A DNA stretch of 59,694 nucleotides from an uncultured Muribaculaceae bacterium (GTDB taxonomy: Bacteria > Bacteroidota > Bacteroidia > Bacteroidales > Muribaculaceae), in contig CALUMH010000018.1 of assembly GCA_944321685.1 (NCBI GenBank), forward strand, positions 1 to 59,694. The letters run 5' to 3'. The notes below the pieces were generated by a model. The model saw only the letters and a program-made list of their open reading frames with translations. It made no database searches and was not told where the DNA came from. Shown piece after piece: positions 37,415-45,847 of the stretch; positions within the stretch are counted from its first letter, which is position 1, and each line of letters begins with the position of its first letter. Position numbers and translations under genes: made by a program.

Positions 37415-37570
37415 TCACTCGGGGGCACTGTTGCCGCCTGATTTCTCGCGGGCAAGGCGTTCTTTATAAGCTTTTAGTTGCCTTTGGAATTGCAACTTTT
37501 TCTGCCGTTCTTTTGCTGCCTTACGGGCAAGATAGGCTTCATATTGATTTTCAAGATAATTGTCGGCCAT
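37415..37570 (-). CDS. Small charged protein of unknown function
   Basis: This 51-codon frame starts MADNYLENQYEAYLARKAA and continues with KERQKKLQFQRQLKAYKERL to GGNSAPE before TGA. The composition (rich in K, R, E, Q, A) predicts one long basic helix. Small Bacteroidales proteins of this kind with an MADN-type N-terminus are familiar, but no function is known to me. It begins 10 bases after the SIMPL gene, so it is probably last in that transcript. The conserved-looking start, spacing and codon use support a real gene. Confidence 0.65.
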   Translation of the reverse strand: MADNYLENQYEAYLARKAAKERQKKLQFQRQLKAYKERLAREKSGGNSAPE

Positions 37571-37579
37571 GTCTGCAAT

Positions 37580-38281
37580 TCATTTTAAAGCAAAACGCAC
37601 ACGCACCGTGGCGCGTAATGAAATAGTGCGAAATCCATCATAACCACCGGTGCCGTCAACTGCCACATTTGCCGTAGCGGCTTCGGCAGCCACAGCCTCT
37701 ACCAGACCTCCCCTTTCAGGCTCTTCGATTTGCAGCACTTCACCTATTTCCGCACCAAGCGCCCCGGCCATATATAAGGCTTTTTCATGCGCAGCCTCCA
37801 AAGCATCGACACGGCAACGGCGGCGATAATTGTCGATATCGTGGCATCGCAATTCACCTATCTGCATATATTCAACCGCCCGACGATCGGCAATTTCACC
37901 TATTTTATCAATCAGCGAAAAATCGTCCAACGTAATATCATAACTTTTCGACACATAAAATTGTTCACCTTGCTTGCGCCAACTGTCTCCGACCTCAACC
38001 ACCCTTATGGCACTGTCGGCAATGCCGATGGCTGACAAGCGTCGGCGAAATTCAGTATCAAGCTGTTGCATAGACACCCGCGTACGAAATTCTTCAGGCT
38101 CTTTGCCGTCAAATTCCTCGGTGAAATATTCCCGCAGTTGCACCCTGTAGTGAATTTCATCGGGAACGACTTCCATCTGCGCTTCTCCATTGACTTCGAT
38201 ATACCTGCCGTGGATGCCATCGGCTCCCATTGCGGCAAAAGAAGCCACAACCATCATCACCGAAATAAACAATGTCTTCAT
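37580..38281 (-). CDS. Secreted SIMPL-domain (DUF541) protein
   Basis: This protein has 233 residues from the ATG at 38281; one earlier ATG at 38290 is possible. The signal peptide is MKTLFISVMMVVASFAAMGA. The rest matches the SIMPL/DUF541 oxidative-stress defence family: VNGEAQMEVVPDEIHYRVQL near the N-terminus, and RCRVDALEAAHEKALYMAGALGAEIGE-type central helix. Proteins of this family form periplasmic assemblies of unclear function. It follows the MBL hydrolase gene on the same strand by about 70 bases. Confidence 0.8.
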   Translation of the reverse strand: MKTLFISVMMVVASFAAMGADGIHGRYIEVNGEAQMEVVPDEIHYRVQLREYFTEEFDGKEPEEFRTRVSMQQLDTEFRRRLSAIGIADSAIRVVEVGDSWRKQGEQFYVSKSYDITLDDFSLIDKIGEIADRRAVEYMQIGELRCHDIDNYRRRCRVDALEAAHEKALYMAGALGAEIGEVLQIEEPERGGLVEAVAAEAATANVAVDGTGGYDGFRTISLRATVRVRFALK

Positions 38282-38350
38282 ACCTGTCATTTTTTAATTA
38301 TATAAAATCGTGTGCGCCCCCACCGTATGTTTTACACCGGGCGCATCGTC

Positions 38351-39346
38351 CTAAATCGAATTGCGGCGAAGAACGAACCACATCGAAGGGTCGAAACGGG
38401 GCAATGCCACCACCTGCACATTCTTGGCACGGTCGCTAAGCGTACCCTCGCCTTTTCCCACCGTAACACCTCGGGCTTCAAGAGCATTGCGCATTTCTTT
38501 AACAGCAACATCGGGAGTATTGTTGTCATGGCTCAAGTGGCACAAGAACACATACTTCAAGCCATCGTTGTAGTTCTCGGCTACAAAACCGGCGGCCATC
38601 TTGTTGTCGAGATGCCCTTTCACGTCGCGGATACGTGCTTTCAAATATTCTTTATACGGGCCGTTGGTAAGCATCACGTCGTCATAATTCGATTCTATCA
38701 TCAAGAAGTTGGCCTGTTTCATGTAGAAATCGGCGCGGTCGGTTATGCAGCCCATATCGGTTGCCACCACGAAGCGGCTTCCGGCATATTCCATCATGTA
38801 TCCCGAATTGTCGGTACCGTCGTGCGACACTTCAAACGCCGTCAACGTCATACCGGCAAGCGTAAACGGTATTTCCTTGAATATTGCCTCATGATAATCC
38901 TTGATGCGGCGCGATATGCTGTGGCGGCGCAATATTCCGTTAAGCGTGCGCGGAGTGCAATATATGTGAATGTGACGGTAACGGCGCACAATTTGATAAA
39001 CATACCTCACATGGTCGCCATGGTCGTGCGTCAGGCACACACCTTTCACCATGTCGGGAGTAACCCCGTTAAGGGCAAGCACCTCAAACACCTTGCTGGC
39101 ATCCACACCGGCATCGATGAGTATGCCCCCCGACGATGTGCCAAGGTAGGCACAATTGCCGCTGCTTCCACTTCCGAAACTGATGAAGCGCAACGACTCG
39201 TCGGCCGGTACCGCATGACTTTCGCCATCGGTATCGGCAAACTCCGGTTCGCCCGACGAAACCGCCGTGTCAAAATCGGCAGCCATATCGTCGGCATCAA
39301 AAACTATAGATTGCTGTCGTTCGTTCTTTATATATTTTTTTACCAT
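38351..39346 (-). CDS. YycJ/WalJ-like metallo-beta-lactamase-fold hydrolase
   Basis: This 331-residue protein has the MBL motif THDHGDH (106-112) and further ligands in VSHDG and ATDMG, plus the family start RFISFGSGSSGNCAYLG at residue 53. Relatives are YycJ/WalJ-type nucleases proposed to act in DNA metabolism. The first 50 residues are an acidic extension (DADDMAADFDTA, EFADTDGE) not found in the usual form, although an in-frame alternative start close to residue 53 is not available. The ATG directly follows the stop of the upstream methyltransferase, so translation is probably coupled. Confidence 0.85.
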   Translation of the reverse strand: MVKKYIKNERQQSIVFDADDMAADFDTAVSSGEPEFADTDGESHAVPADESLRFISFGSGSSGNCAYLGTSSGGILIDAGVDASKVFEVLALNGVTPDMVKGVCLTHDHGDHVRYVYQIVRRYRHIHIYCTPRTLNGILRRHSISRRIKDYHEAIFKEIPFTLAGMTLTAFEVSHDGTDNSGYMMEYAGSRFVVATDMGCITDRADFYMKQANFLMIESNYDDVMLTNGPYKEYLKARIRDVKGHLDNKMAAGFVAENYNDGLKYVFLCHLSHDNNTPDVAVKEMRNALEARGVTVGKGEGTLSDRAKNVQVVALPRFDPSMWFVLRRNSI

Positions 39347-40063
39347 TTATTTATACAAGAGGAAAATGGTAGGAACTTTGTCGTAATCATATTTTGCACG
39401 CCCCCATTCCTCGACTGTTCGTGTAATTATAGTTTCCCTTGCACCTGAAATGTCGCTTGCCACACACAAGCGTAACCGCCGCGGCAACGATTTGACAAGT
39501 TCGGCAAGCAGTTTATTGTTCCTATATGGTGTTTCAATAAATATTTGCGTCTGGTCGAGCGTGTTGATGCACTGCTCCATGCTGCGCAACTTCCGCTGTC
39601 GCTCTGCCCCGTCAATAGGCAAATACCCTAAAAAGGCAAAACTCTGCCCGTTGAACCCCGAAGCCATCAGCGACATTATAATGCTTGAAGGCCCCACGAG
39701 AGGAACCACCTTCAGTCCTTCGCGCTGCGCCACAGCCACCACATCGGCACCAGGATCGGCAATTGCCGGGCAACCCGCTTCGGAAATCACACCCACCGCC
39801 TCGCCCCGGCGCAACGGTTCAAGCATTTCGGCCACCTCCTCGGGGCGAGTGTGCCGGTTAAGTTCGCTGAACGTGAGCGCGTCAATGTCGATCGAGCGGT
39901 CACACTTCTTCAAAAAACGCCGTGCCGAACGAACATTCTCAACGATAAAATGACGCATTTCACCCACCATGTGGCGATTGCGCACAGGCAACACGTCATC
40001 TATTTCGCCCCCGCTCAATGGCACGGGAATCAAGTATAAAGCGGCTTCGAGCATCGTCTTCAT
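39347..40063 (-). CDS. RsmI-like tetrapyrrole-methylase-fold SAM methyltransferase
   Basis: This 238-residue protein belongs to PF00590. It contains RRGEAVGVISEAGCPAIADP (the GxPxxxDPG loop), VPLVGPSSIIMSLMASGF and FLGYLP, typical of the RsmI side of the family. Its N-terminus (ALYLIPVPLSGGEIDDVLPV) lacks the TPIGNL motif of true RsmI, and SARRFLKKCDRSIDIDALTF marks the second Bacteroidetes paralogue. True RsmI 2'-O-methylates C1402 of 16S rRNA; the target of this paralogue is not known to me. It lies between ssb and the MBL hydrolase. Confidence 0.85.
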   Translation of the reverse strand: MKTMLEAALYLIPVPLSGGEIDDVLPVRNRHMVGEMRHFIVENVRSARRFLKKCDRSIDIDALTFSELNRHTRPEEVAEMLEPLRRGEAVGVISEAGCPAIADPGADVVAVAQREGLKVVPLVGPSSIIMSLMASGFNGQSFAFLGYLPIDGAERQRKLRSMEQCINTLDQTQIFIETPYRNNKLLAELVKSLPRRLRLCVASDISGARETIITRTVEEWGRAKYDYDKVPTIFLLYK

Positions 40064-40144
40064 TTTTTTAACTTACAAAGATAGTGCAAGGTGAGCGCAA
40101 TAACAAATCATGCCTGCATGATTTTATACCCGCTGCTTGTACCG

Positions 40145-40495
40145 CTATTGGCCGCTGCTTGTGCTGCGGCCAAGGAAATCGAATGTATCGACATACACCT
40201 CGGTTACATAATGCTTTATGCTCGCGCGGTCTTCCCACACACGTGTACGCAACTTCCCTTCTATGTAAAGTTTTGTGCCTTTGCGTATATAACGCTCGGC
40301 AAACTCGGCGTTGCGGCCATTCATCACTATACGGTGCCACTCGGTGCGCTCCGGCACCTGCACTCCGGCAGTATTGGTGTATGCACGTTCACTTGTGGCA
40401 AGCGTAAACTCGGCAATCGCCTGTCCCGGACCCGTGTAGCGCACCTCGGGATCTCGTCCCACATTGCCCAGCAATATTACTTTATTAACCGACAT
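40145..40495 (-). CDS. ssb: Single-stranded DNA-binding protein lacking the acidic tail
   Basis: This 116-residue OB-fold protein starts MSVNKVILLGNVGRDPEVRY and keeps the core TEWHRIVMNGRNAEFAERYI and GTKLYIEGKLRTRVWED. It stops at GRSTSSGQ without the DDLPF-type C-terminal tip through which replicative SSBs recruit partners. No downstream frame restores such a tail, so it is not a simple frameshift. It may be a secondary SSB, with the main one elsewhere in the genome. It follows guaD by 6 bases. Confidence 0.9.
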   Translation of the reverse strand: MSVNKVILLGNVGRDPEVRYTGPGQAIAEFTLATSERAYTNTAGVQVPERTEWHRIVMNGRNAEFAERYIRKGTKLYIEGKLRTRVWEDRASIKHYVTEVYVDTFDFLGRSTSSGQ

Positions 40496-40501
40496 GGCTG
40501 C

Positions 40502-40987
40502 TCAATATACTGTTTTATCGGTTTTCGATTCCCACAAGCGAAATGCATCGATGGCATGAGGCTCATCGACGTGTATGCACGGAATGGCACGTTCAAGGTG
40601 CGGACGCGCAATTTCTTCATATATGAAGTTATCATCAAAATTGATGGCACGTGCATCCATTTGCGTGTTACCATAGAATATCCTCCTCACACCGGCCCAA
40701 TAAAGAGCACTCAGGCACATGGGGCAAGGTTCGCACGAAGTGTATATATCGCACCCTTCGAGCTTGAAATTGCCGGTCTTGCGGCAAGCGTTCCTTATGG
40801 CATTCACTTCGGCATGAGCCGTGGGGTCATTGTCGAGCGTCACAGTATTAGTGCCAGCGGCCACCACTTCACCGTCTTTCACTATTACCGCGCCGAATGG
40901 GCCGCCACCCTTTTCCACGTTCGCATATGCAAGCTCGCAAGCCATTTGCATGAACCGGCGGTCGTTATCGTTTATTTCTGCATTCAT
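40502..40987 (-). CDS. guaD: Guanine deaminase (CDA-fold type)
   Basis: This 161-residue zinc deaminase has HAE (58-60) and PCPMC (87-91) metal and proton-shuttle motifs. The C-terminal FIYEEIARP and the length match the short Bacillus-type GuaD rather than TadA or dCMP deaminase. It converts guanine to xanthine and ammonia in purine salvage and nitrogen recovery. It is the first gene of the guaD-ssb transcript. Confidence 0.85.
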   Translation of the reverse strand: MNAEINDNDRRFMQMACELAYANVEKGGGPFGAVIVKDGEVVAAGTNTVTLDNDPTAHAEVNAIRNACRKTGNFKLEGCDIYTSCEPCPMCLSALYWAGVRRIFYGNTQMDARAINFDDNFIYEEIARPHLERAIPCIHVDEPHAIDAFRLWESKTDKTVY

Positions 40988-41107
40988 AATGGTACACAGT
41001 TTTCATATTTCCATTTATAAAGATAGTGACAAAAAAATAAATATGCAACAACGGCAGATATCCAATAGTTAAACAATGCAAATTGAGCAAAATTTTCTTT
41101 TCCACCC

Positions 41108-41138
41108 CTTGTGAATTTACCAAAAACAATTATATTTG
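41108..41138 (+). promoter_or_regulatory. Promoter of a gene-less transcript
   Basis: CTTG (41108-41111) and TATATTTG (41131-41138) are 19 bases apart. The next coding start is 160 bases away and has its own promoter, so this one appears to serve the RNA at about 41145-41220. Confidence 0.7.
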
Positions 41139-41144
41139 CGATGT

Positions 41145-41220
41145 GTTTTTCATGGTATTAGATTTAAGGTTAATAGTTGTGCCGGCAGTCGCGAGATTCC
41201 CGGCACAATGAGTTTATATG
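41145..41220 (+). ncRNA. Candidate small RNA with single terminal hairpin
   Basis: Downstream of a good promoter there is an AT-rich leader containing GTATTAGATTTAAGGTTAA. A perfect 9-bp hairpin follows, TTGTGCCGG (41177-41185) with CCGGCACAA (41200-41208), then TGAGTTTAT. No reading frame fits. From memory, Bacteroides genomes hold several short RNAs sharing a 5' part like TTTTTCAT-GTATTAGATTTAAGG before a variable hairpin, and this looks like a member of that class. The 3' end is uncertain because the T-run is weak. Confidence 0.6.
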
Positions 41221-41241
41221 AGTGCTTTACCATGCCCGATT

Positions 41242-41273
41242 TTTGCTAAATTGGGGAATAACACCTAATTTTG
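41242..41273 (+). promoter_or_regulatory. Promoter of the TlpA-like lipoprotein gene
   Basis: TTTG (41242-41245) and TAATTTTG (41266-41273) are 20 bases apart. The ATG is 25 bases further on. Confidence 0.75.
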
Positions 41274-41298
41274 GCAAAAATTACAAATTAATCGAATT

Positions 41299-42276
41299 AT
41301 GAAGAAGATACTGTTTTTCATGGCAGCCGTGGCCATGCTCGTTTCTTGCGGCACAGGCAATAAATATTCGGTAACGATGACATTGCCCGGTAACGACTTT
41401 GCAGGCAGCACTGCATACCTTATAGACTTGGACAGCGAAGACACCATCGCCTCGACTGCCGTCACCGATTCGGTGATAAAATTTGAAGGTTCAACCGAAA
41501 AACCGTTCATCGGCAGCATTAATGTGGGCAACGGCAGCATAATCCTTATTGTAGAACCCGGAGAAATAATCGTCGGCGACAACGGCAAAGCCACCGGCAC
41601 TCAATTGAACAATTCACTCGAAGCCATGATCGACTCGCTGCAAACTGCCACAAGCGAAGATGACGTGATGAACATTTTCAAATCGGCATACGAAGCCAAC
41701 AAAGATAACCCCGTGGGTATATTCGCATTCCTGAACTATGCCCAAATCAAAGGGATGGAACTTGCCGAGGCCGAAGCCGAACTGGCCACTGCCCCTGTAA
41801 TTGCAGCATCGAAACAGGTAGGGAAATTGCTCGAATCGCTGCGCAGCGTGGCAAAGACCGCCGAAGGGGAAATGTTCACCGATTTCACGGTAACCGATGC
41901 CGACGGCAAGGAACAAAAACTGTCGGACTACGTTGGCAAAGGCGATTATGTGCTGGCCGACTTTTGGGCAAGCTGGTGCGGCCCATGCCGGATGGAAATC
42001 CCAAACATCAAGAAAATTTACGAAAAATATAACGGCAAGGGCCTTACCGTGCTTGGTATTGCAGTATGGGATAAGCCCGAGGATACCCAAAAAGCCATTG
42101 AAGAGGAACAGATACCATGGCCGCAAATCATCAATGCCGGACACGTTCCCACCGACATTTACGGCATACAGGGAATACCGCACATCATTCTCTTCGGCCC
42201 CGACGGCACCATCATCGCACGCAACCTGCGTGGCGAGGAAATGGCAGCCAAGGTTGACGAGGTAATGAAGAAATAA
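41299..42276 (+). CDS. TlpA/ResA-like thioredoxin lipoprotein
   Basis: This 325-residue protein has a lipoprotein signal (MKKILFFMAAVAMLVSC, lipidated Cys17). An N-terminal domain (about 20-110) resembles DUF4369, a helical linker follows, and the C-terminal thioredoxin fold contains WCGPC (Cys227/Cys230) and cis-proline GIPH. Such envelope-anchored proteins reduce or exchange disulfides, for example in cytochrome maturation, and are abundant in Bacteroidetes. It has its own promoter and a strong terminator, so it is monocistronic. The partner protein is unknown. Confidence 0.9.
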   Translation: MKKILFFMAAVAMLVSCGTGNKYSVTMTLPGNDFAGSTAYLIDLDSEDTIASTAVTDSVIKFEGSTEKPFIGSINVGNGSIILIVEPGEIIVGDNGKATGTQLNNSLEAMIDSLQTATSEDDVMNIFKSAYEANKDNPVGIFAFLNYAQIKGMELAEAEAELATAPVIAASKQVGKLLESLRSVAKTAEGEMFTDFTVTDADGKEQKLSDYVGKGDYVLADFWASWCGPCRMEIPNIKKIYEKYNGKGLTVLGIAVWDKPEDTQKAIEEEQIPWPQIINAGHVPTDIYGIQGIPHIILFGPDGTIIARNLRGEEMAAKVDEVMKK

Positions 42277-42305
42277 TCCCCGGCCAAGAAATACACAAGG
42301 CATAG

Positions 42306-42364
42306 GTGTCGAAATGGGAATTTGCGGCAAAACCGTTAAATATTTCCATTTCGGCACGTTTTTT
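42306..42364 (+). terminator. Terminator after the TlpA-like gene
   Basis: GTGTCGAAATGGGAA (42306-42320) pairs with TTTCCATTTCGGCAC (42343-42357), with minor mismatches, followed by GTTTTTTATT. Confidence 0.8.
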
Positions 42365-42406
42365 ATTCCTTGTTTTCAACTATATTTGCAACAAAAGTCA
42401 ATAACC

Positions 42407-43999
42407 ATGAAACCAAAGACTGTCAAAAACGGATTGACCGTGTGCGGAGTGATGATTGCAGCGGCAATCATCGGCATTTTCACAGTAAGCGGCGACAATG
42501 CAGCCAAGGCTCAAATCACATTGGCGGCATTCTTGTTATGGATGGCTCACGGCCTGTATCGCGGATACAGGCACATCAAGGCACAAAAACCGTTATCCTG
42601 CAATGCCGGGCCGCAGGAAGATGCCATCTACTCGCCTCCGCCGACTACGACACAAGTGATTAACGCATTTTTCAACCCGCAAGGAATGCACGTTCGCACA
42701 TCGGGAAGCATTTTCTTGTTGGCATTTGCAGCCATATTTGGGTTACACACTGCCCTATTTGGCTTGTTCACTCTCGTTATATTGCTTAAAGCATGGTTTT
42801 TATGCAAATATATGCGGCTCGCCAAAACCATGCGAGAAAACTGCATTTATACCGAAATCAGCAATACAGGCGTTGCCTGGCGCATGAAAAAAGACATATC
42901 GTTTTTAAAAGGCCCTTTTGTGAAGAAATCGCCTTGGCACGACGTTTACGAAATAATAGGATACGAGCGCTATGCCTTGATAAGGACTTCGACCGGAGAC
43001 GAATATCTGTTCCGCTTCACATCTCCTGAAAACAAAAAACAGTTCTACCGGATAGCTTCAGATAATTTTATGAAAAGCCCGGACAAATCTATTCGCCGAC
43101 AATCAAGCCCTAATGCAGGAATGACGGTTCCGGAAGAGTACAAAAAAGCCATGCGGATTGCCTCGGAAATAAAACAGCGCACAACGGTACCATGTTACCG
43201 GCTTGAAATAAATTCCGAGCGCAAACCGAAATTGACCGATACAAAACTCGGAGGCCTGCCATACTGGGACAAATCGAAGAAATACCCCACAGGAGAAAAA
43301 GGTGAAAAAATGATGTTGCTTGCACAAATCAACTTCTTCGACAACCACATGAATGCACCCTTGCCACAAAGCGGAATATTGCAATTTTTCATAACTGATG
43401 ATTATTCGTATGGCTGCAATTGGGAGCATCTCGACAACCAAAAGAATTTCAGGGTCGTATATCACGCCAACATCGACCCCCATGTAACACGTGAACAAGT
43501 AGAAGCGATGAAATTGCCGGTGTGCGAAAATTCGGAATACAGACCTTTGTGCCGGGAAGTTGCATTAGACATCAGGCCATCAGCCTCAAATTCCGTACCA
43601 GGCATCTTGGGATTTTCAGATGCATTCAGACAAGCAATAAACGACCTGTATGGCGAACAATCATCACTAAAGGAGTACTTTGTTCACGATGAAAACGAAC
43701 ACGCCTTCGGCAAAACACTTTGCAATAATAAGGAACAAATACAGATGCTCGGTTACCCGACATTTATAAAACATGACCCACGGCGCGTGGAAGACGACTA
43801 CCGTCACTACGACACACTGCTGCTGCAAATACCATCGACCGGAACCGACACCAAAAACGGCAGTATAACAATGTGGGGCAACTGCGGAGTTGCCAATTTT
43901 TTCATTAACCACGAAGATCTTGCACAACTCGATTTCAGCCACATTCTCTACACTTGGAATTCAATAAGCCCGGGAAAAAGCAAGCATCACAGCCGCTAA
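42407..43999 (+). CDS. Membrane-anchored YwqG-like (DUF1963) protein
   Basis: This protein has 530 residues from the ATG at 42407; a TATATTTG element at 42381-42388 lies just ahead, so the longer frame from 42314 is unlikely. Two hydrophobic helices near 10-52 and another pair near 95-135 anchor it in the membrane. Residues about 140-215 (PWHDVYEIIGYERYALI) look like a YcxB/PH-type module. The C-terminal half (from about 250) matches YwqG/DUF1963: LGGLPYWDKSKKYP, LLAQINF, LPQSGILQFFI and the closing GNCGVANFFI. YwqG has no known function. The last codons lie inside a terminator stem. Confidence 0.75.
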   Translation: MKPKTVKNGLTVCGVMIAAAIIGIFTVSGDNAAKAQITLAAFLLWMAHGLYRGYRHIKAQKPLSCNAGPQEDAIYSPPPTTTQVINAFFNPQGMHVRTSGSIFLLAFAAIFGLHTALFGLFTLVILLKAWFLCKYMRLAKTMRENCIYTEISNTGVAWRMKKDISFLKGPFVKKSPWHDVYEIIGYERYALIRTSTGDEYLFRFTSPENKKQFYRIASDNFMKSPDKSIRRQSSPNAGMTVPEEYKKAMRIASEIKQRTTVPCYRLEINSERKPKLTDTKLGGLPYWDKSKKYPTGEKGEKMMLLAQINFFDNHMNAPLPQSGILQFFITDDYSYGCNWEHLDNQKNFRVVYHANIDPHVTREQVEAMKLPVCENSEYRPLCREVALDIRPSASNSVPGILGFSDAFRQAINDLYGEQSSLKEYFVHDENEHAFGKTLCNNKEQIQMLGYPTFIKHDPRRVEDDYRHYDTLLLQIPSTGTDTKNGSITMWGNCGVANFFINHEDLAQLDFSHILYTWNSISPGKSKHHSR

Positions 44000-44031
44000 G
44001 TGCAAGTTCCACATCTTTACGGCTGTGATGC
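43984..44031. terminator. Perfect 12-bp stem overlapping the 3' end of the YwqG-like gene
   Basis: GCATCACAGCCG (43984-43995) and CGGCTGTGATGC (44020-44031) pair without mismatch. On the minus strand TTGCTTTTTCCC follows, so it probably ends purT transcription. It also covers the last codons and stop (43997-43999) region of the plus-strand gene. Confidence 0.75.
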
Positions 44032-44055
44032 AACTGAATGAACAATGTCTCCTCG

Positions 44056-45252
44056 TCAATCCTCACGCGGGAAAATGGAGACTTGCAGTTTGTTATAGGC
44101 TCGTTCGGCTTTAGCCTTGGCTTCGTCAACGGTATCGGCGGTGGCAAGTATAACAGCCATGCGGCGGTGTCCGCACACTTCGGGCTTGCCGAATATACGC
44201 ATCTGCGTACCGGGTTCTTCAAGCACCTGTTCAATGCCACCCATTTCCATCCGGTTGGTATCACCTTCTATGACTACCGCACGCGACGCCGACGGCCCGT
44301 AGAACCGTATTTCGGGCACGGGCAACCCGAGCAAAGCACGGGCATGAAGTGCAAACTCGCTTAAATCTTGCGAAATCATAGTAACCATACCTGTATCATG
44401 CGGACGTGGCGATACTTCACTGAATATCACGTCATCGCCCTTGATAAACATTTCCACGCCGAATATGCCGTAACCGCCCAATGCATCGGTCACGCGGCGG
44501 GCTATTTCCTGTGCCTGCCGCTTGGCGGCATCGGTCATTGCTTGCGGCTGCCACGAATAGCGGTAATCGCCATCGATTTGTATGTGTCCTATAGGCTCAC
44601 AGAAACGTGTACCGCTGATGCTGCGTACGGTGAGCAACGTTATTTCATAATCGAAGTCGATAAAGCCCTCTACTATCACACGCCCCGCACCGGCACGCCC
44701 ACCTTCCTGTGCCACCTGCCAGGCATGGTGGACATCACCGACATCGCGTATCACACTTTGGCCATGCCCCGACGAACTCATTATGGGCTTCACCACGCAC
44801 GGAATACCTATGGCCGACACAGCGTCGCGGAATTCCTCCTCGGTCGAGGCAAAACGGTATGGCGAAGTCTTTATGCCAAGCTCCTCGGCTGCGAGCCGGC
44901 GTATTCCCTCGCGGTTCATCGTCAGCCATGCCGCACGTGCGGTAGGAGTCACATGGTAGCCTTCTTTCTCAAGTTCCACAAGCGTGGGGGTAGCTATCGC
45001 CTCGATTTCGGGGATGATGTGCTGAGGCTTCTCAAGCTCGATAATCTCACGCAACTTTGCCCCATCGAGCATATTGAACACATAACTGCGATGAGCCACC
45101 TGCATGGCCGGGGCATTGGGATACTTGTCACAGGCTATCACTTCCACCCCCATGCGCATCAGTTCGATTGCCACTTCCTTGCCAAGTTCGCCGCTGCCAA
45201 GCAACAGAGCCTTATGAGCCACCGGCGATAAAACTGTACCTATTCGTGTCAT
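44056..45252 (-). CDS. purT: Formate-dependent GAR formyltransferase
   Basis: This protein has 398 residues from ATG 45252; a longer frame from 45282 is less likely. The ATP-grasp fold shows [20 protein letters not shown], the [11 protein letters not shown] loop and [13 protein letters not shown]. PurT makes formylglycinamide ribonucleotide from GAR, formate and ATP, the folate-free alternative to PurN in purine synthesis. Its neighbour folK, 40 bases upstream, makes folate, so both one-carbon routes meet here, although chance clustering is possible. Confidence 0.95.
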   Translation of the reverse strand: MTRIGTVLSPVAHKALLLGSGELGKEVAIELMRMGVEVIACDKYPNAPAMQVAHRSYVFNMLDGAKLREIIELEKPQHIIPEIEAIATPTLVELEKEGYHVTPTARAAWLTMNREGIRRLAAEELGIKTSPYRFASTEEEFRDAVSAIGIPCVVKPIMSSSGHGQSVIRDVGDVHHAWQVAQEGGRAGAGRVIVEGFIDFDYEITLLTVRSISGTRFCEPIGHIQIDGDYRYSWQPQAMTDAAKRQAQEIARRVTDALGGYGIFGVEMFIKGDDVIFSEVSPRPHDTGMVTMISQDLSEFALHARALLGLPVPEIRFYGPSASRAVVIEGDTNRMEMGGIEQVLEEPGTQMRIFGKPEVCGHRRMAVILATADTVDEAKAKAERAYNKLQVSIFPRED

Positions 45253-45292
45253 TATAAAATTATTTTTAGAGAGATTGTTCAAAAATCAAATA

Positions 45293-45775
45293 TTACACCT
45301 GTCGTCCTGCCGCCGTGAGGCGTTCAAGCATCTCGGCCGGAGTCAGGTTGGTGCGAGGGTGCGTCCATGCCGGGGCAAGTTCCTGCATCGGTATGATATA
45401 AAAATCACGTTCGGCAAAGTGCGGATGAGGCACTTTAAGTGTGGGCGAATCGATGGTCATACCATCGATGGCCACAATATCGATATCTATCACCCTGTCG
45501 CGGTAAGACCCGTCGGCATTGCGGTGCGACACCTTGCTTATGGAACGTTCCACCTGCTGCAACGTGGCAAGCACTTCGAGCGGTCGGCGATCGGTACGCA
45601 ACACTATTCCCTCGTTGACAAATGTATTATCCGAGCTAAACCCCCACGGTTCGCTTTCCACCGGGCGGCTACATTGCACCGTGGTTCCGAAAGTGCGGTT
45701 AATCATGCCCACCGCCCGCGAGATATTGCGCCGCCGGTCACCCATATTGGAACCTATATTCAAGTAGTAATTCAT
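45293..45775 (-). CDS. folK: Hydroxymethyldihydropterin pyrophosphokinase
   Basis: This 160-residue protein has the HPPK fold, with LNIGSNMGDRRRNI, the SRPVESEPWGF segment and the catalytic DRVIDIDIVAIDG. It transfers pyrophosphate from ATP to 6-hydroxymethyl-dihydropterin in folate synthesis. It lies after the infB terminator and before purT. The length is normal. Confidence 0.95.
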   Translation of the reverse strand: MNYYLNIGSNMGDRRRNISRAVGMINRTFGTTVQCSRPVESEPWGFSSDNTFVNEGIVLRTDRRPLEVLATLQQVERSISKVSHRNADGSYRDRVIDIDIVAIDGMTIDSPTLKVPHPHFAERDFYIIPMQELAPAWTHPRTNLTPAEMLERLTAAGRQV

Positions 45776-45786
45776 TTATAATATAA

Positions 45787-45824
45787 AAAATGACTGGCGG
45801 TGCAGAAACAGTGTCGCACCGCCA
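45787..45824 (-). terminator. Terminator after infB
   Basis: TGGCGGTGC (45795-45803) pairs with GCACCGCCA (45816-45824). On the minus strand CATTTTTTAT follows the stem. It lies 23 bases past the infB stop and just before folK, so folK may need read-through or its own start site. Confidence 0.75.
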
Positions 45825-45847
45825 TCGCCATTTTACCATTAAGCAGT

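Noticed and set aside
40084..40144. Possible frameshifted acidic tail of SSB
   Set aside because: No frame after the stop encodes a DDLPF-like end, so truncation by a single frameshift is not supported.
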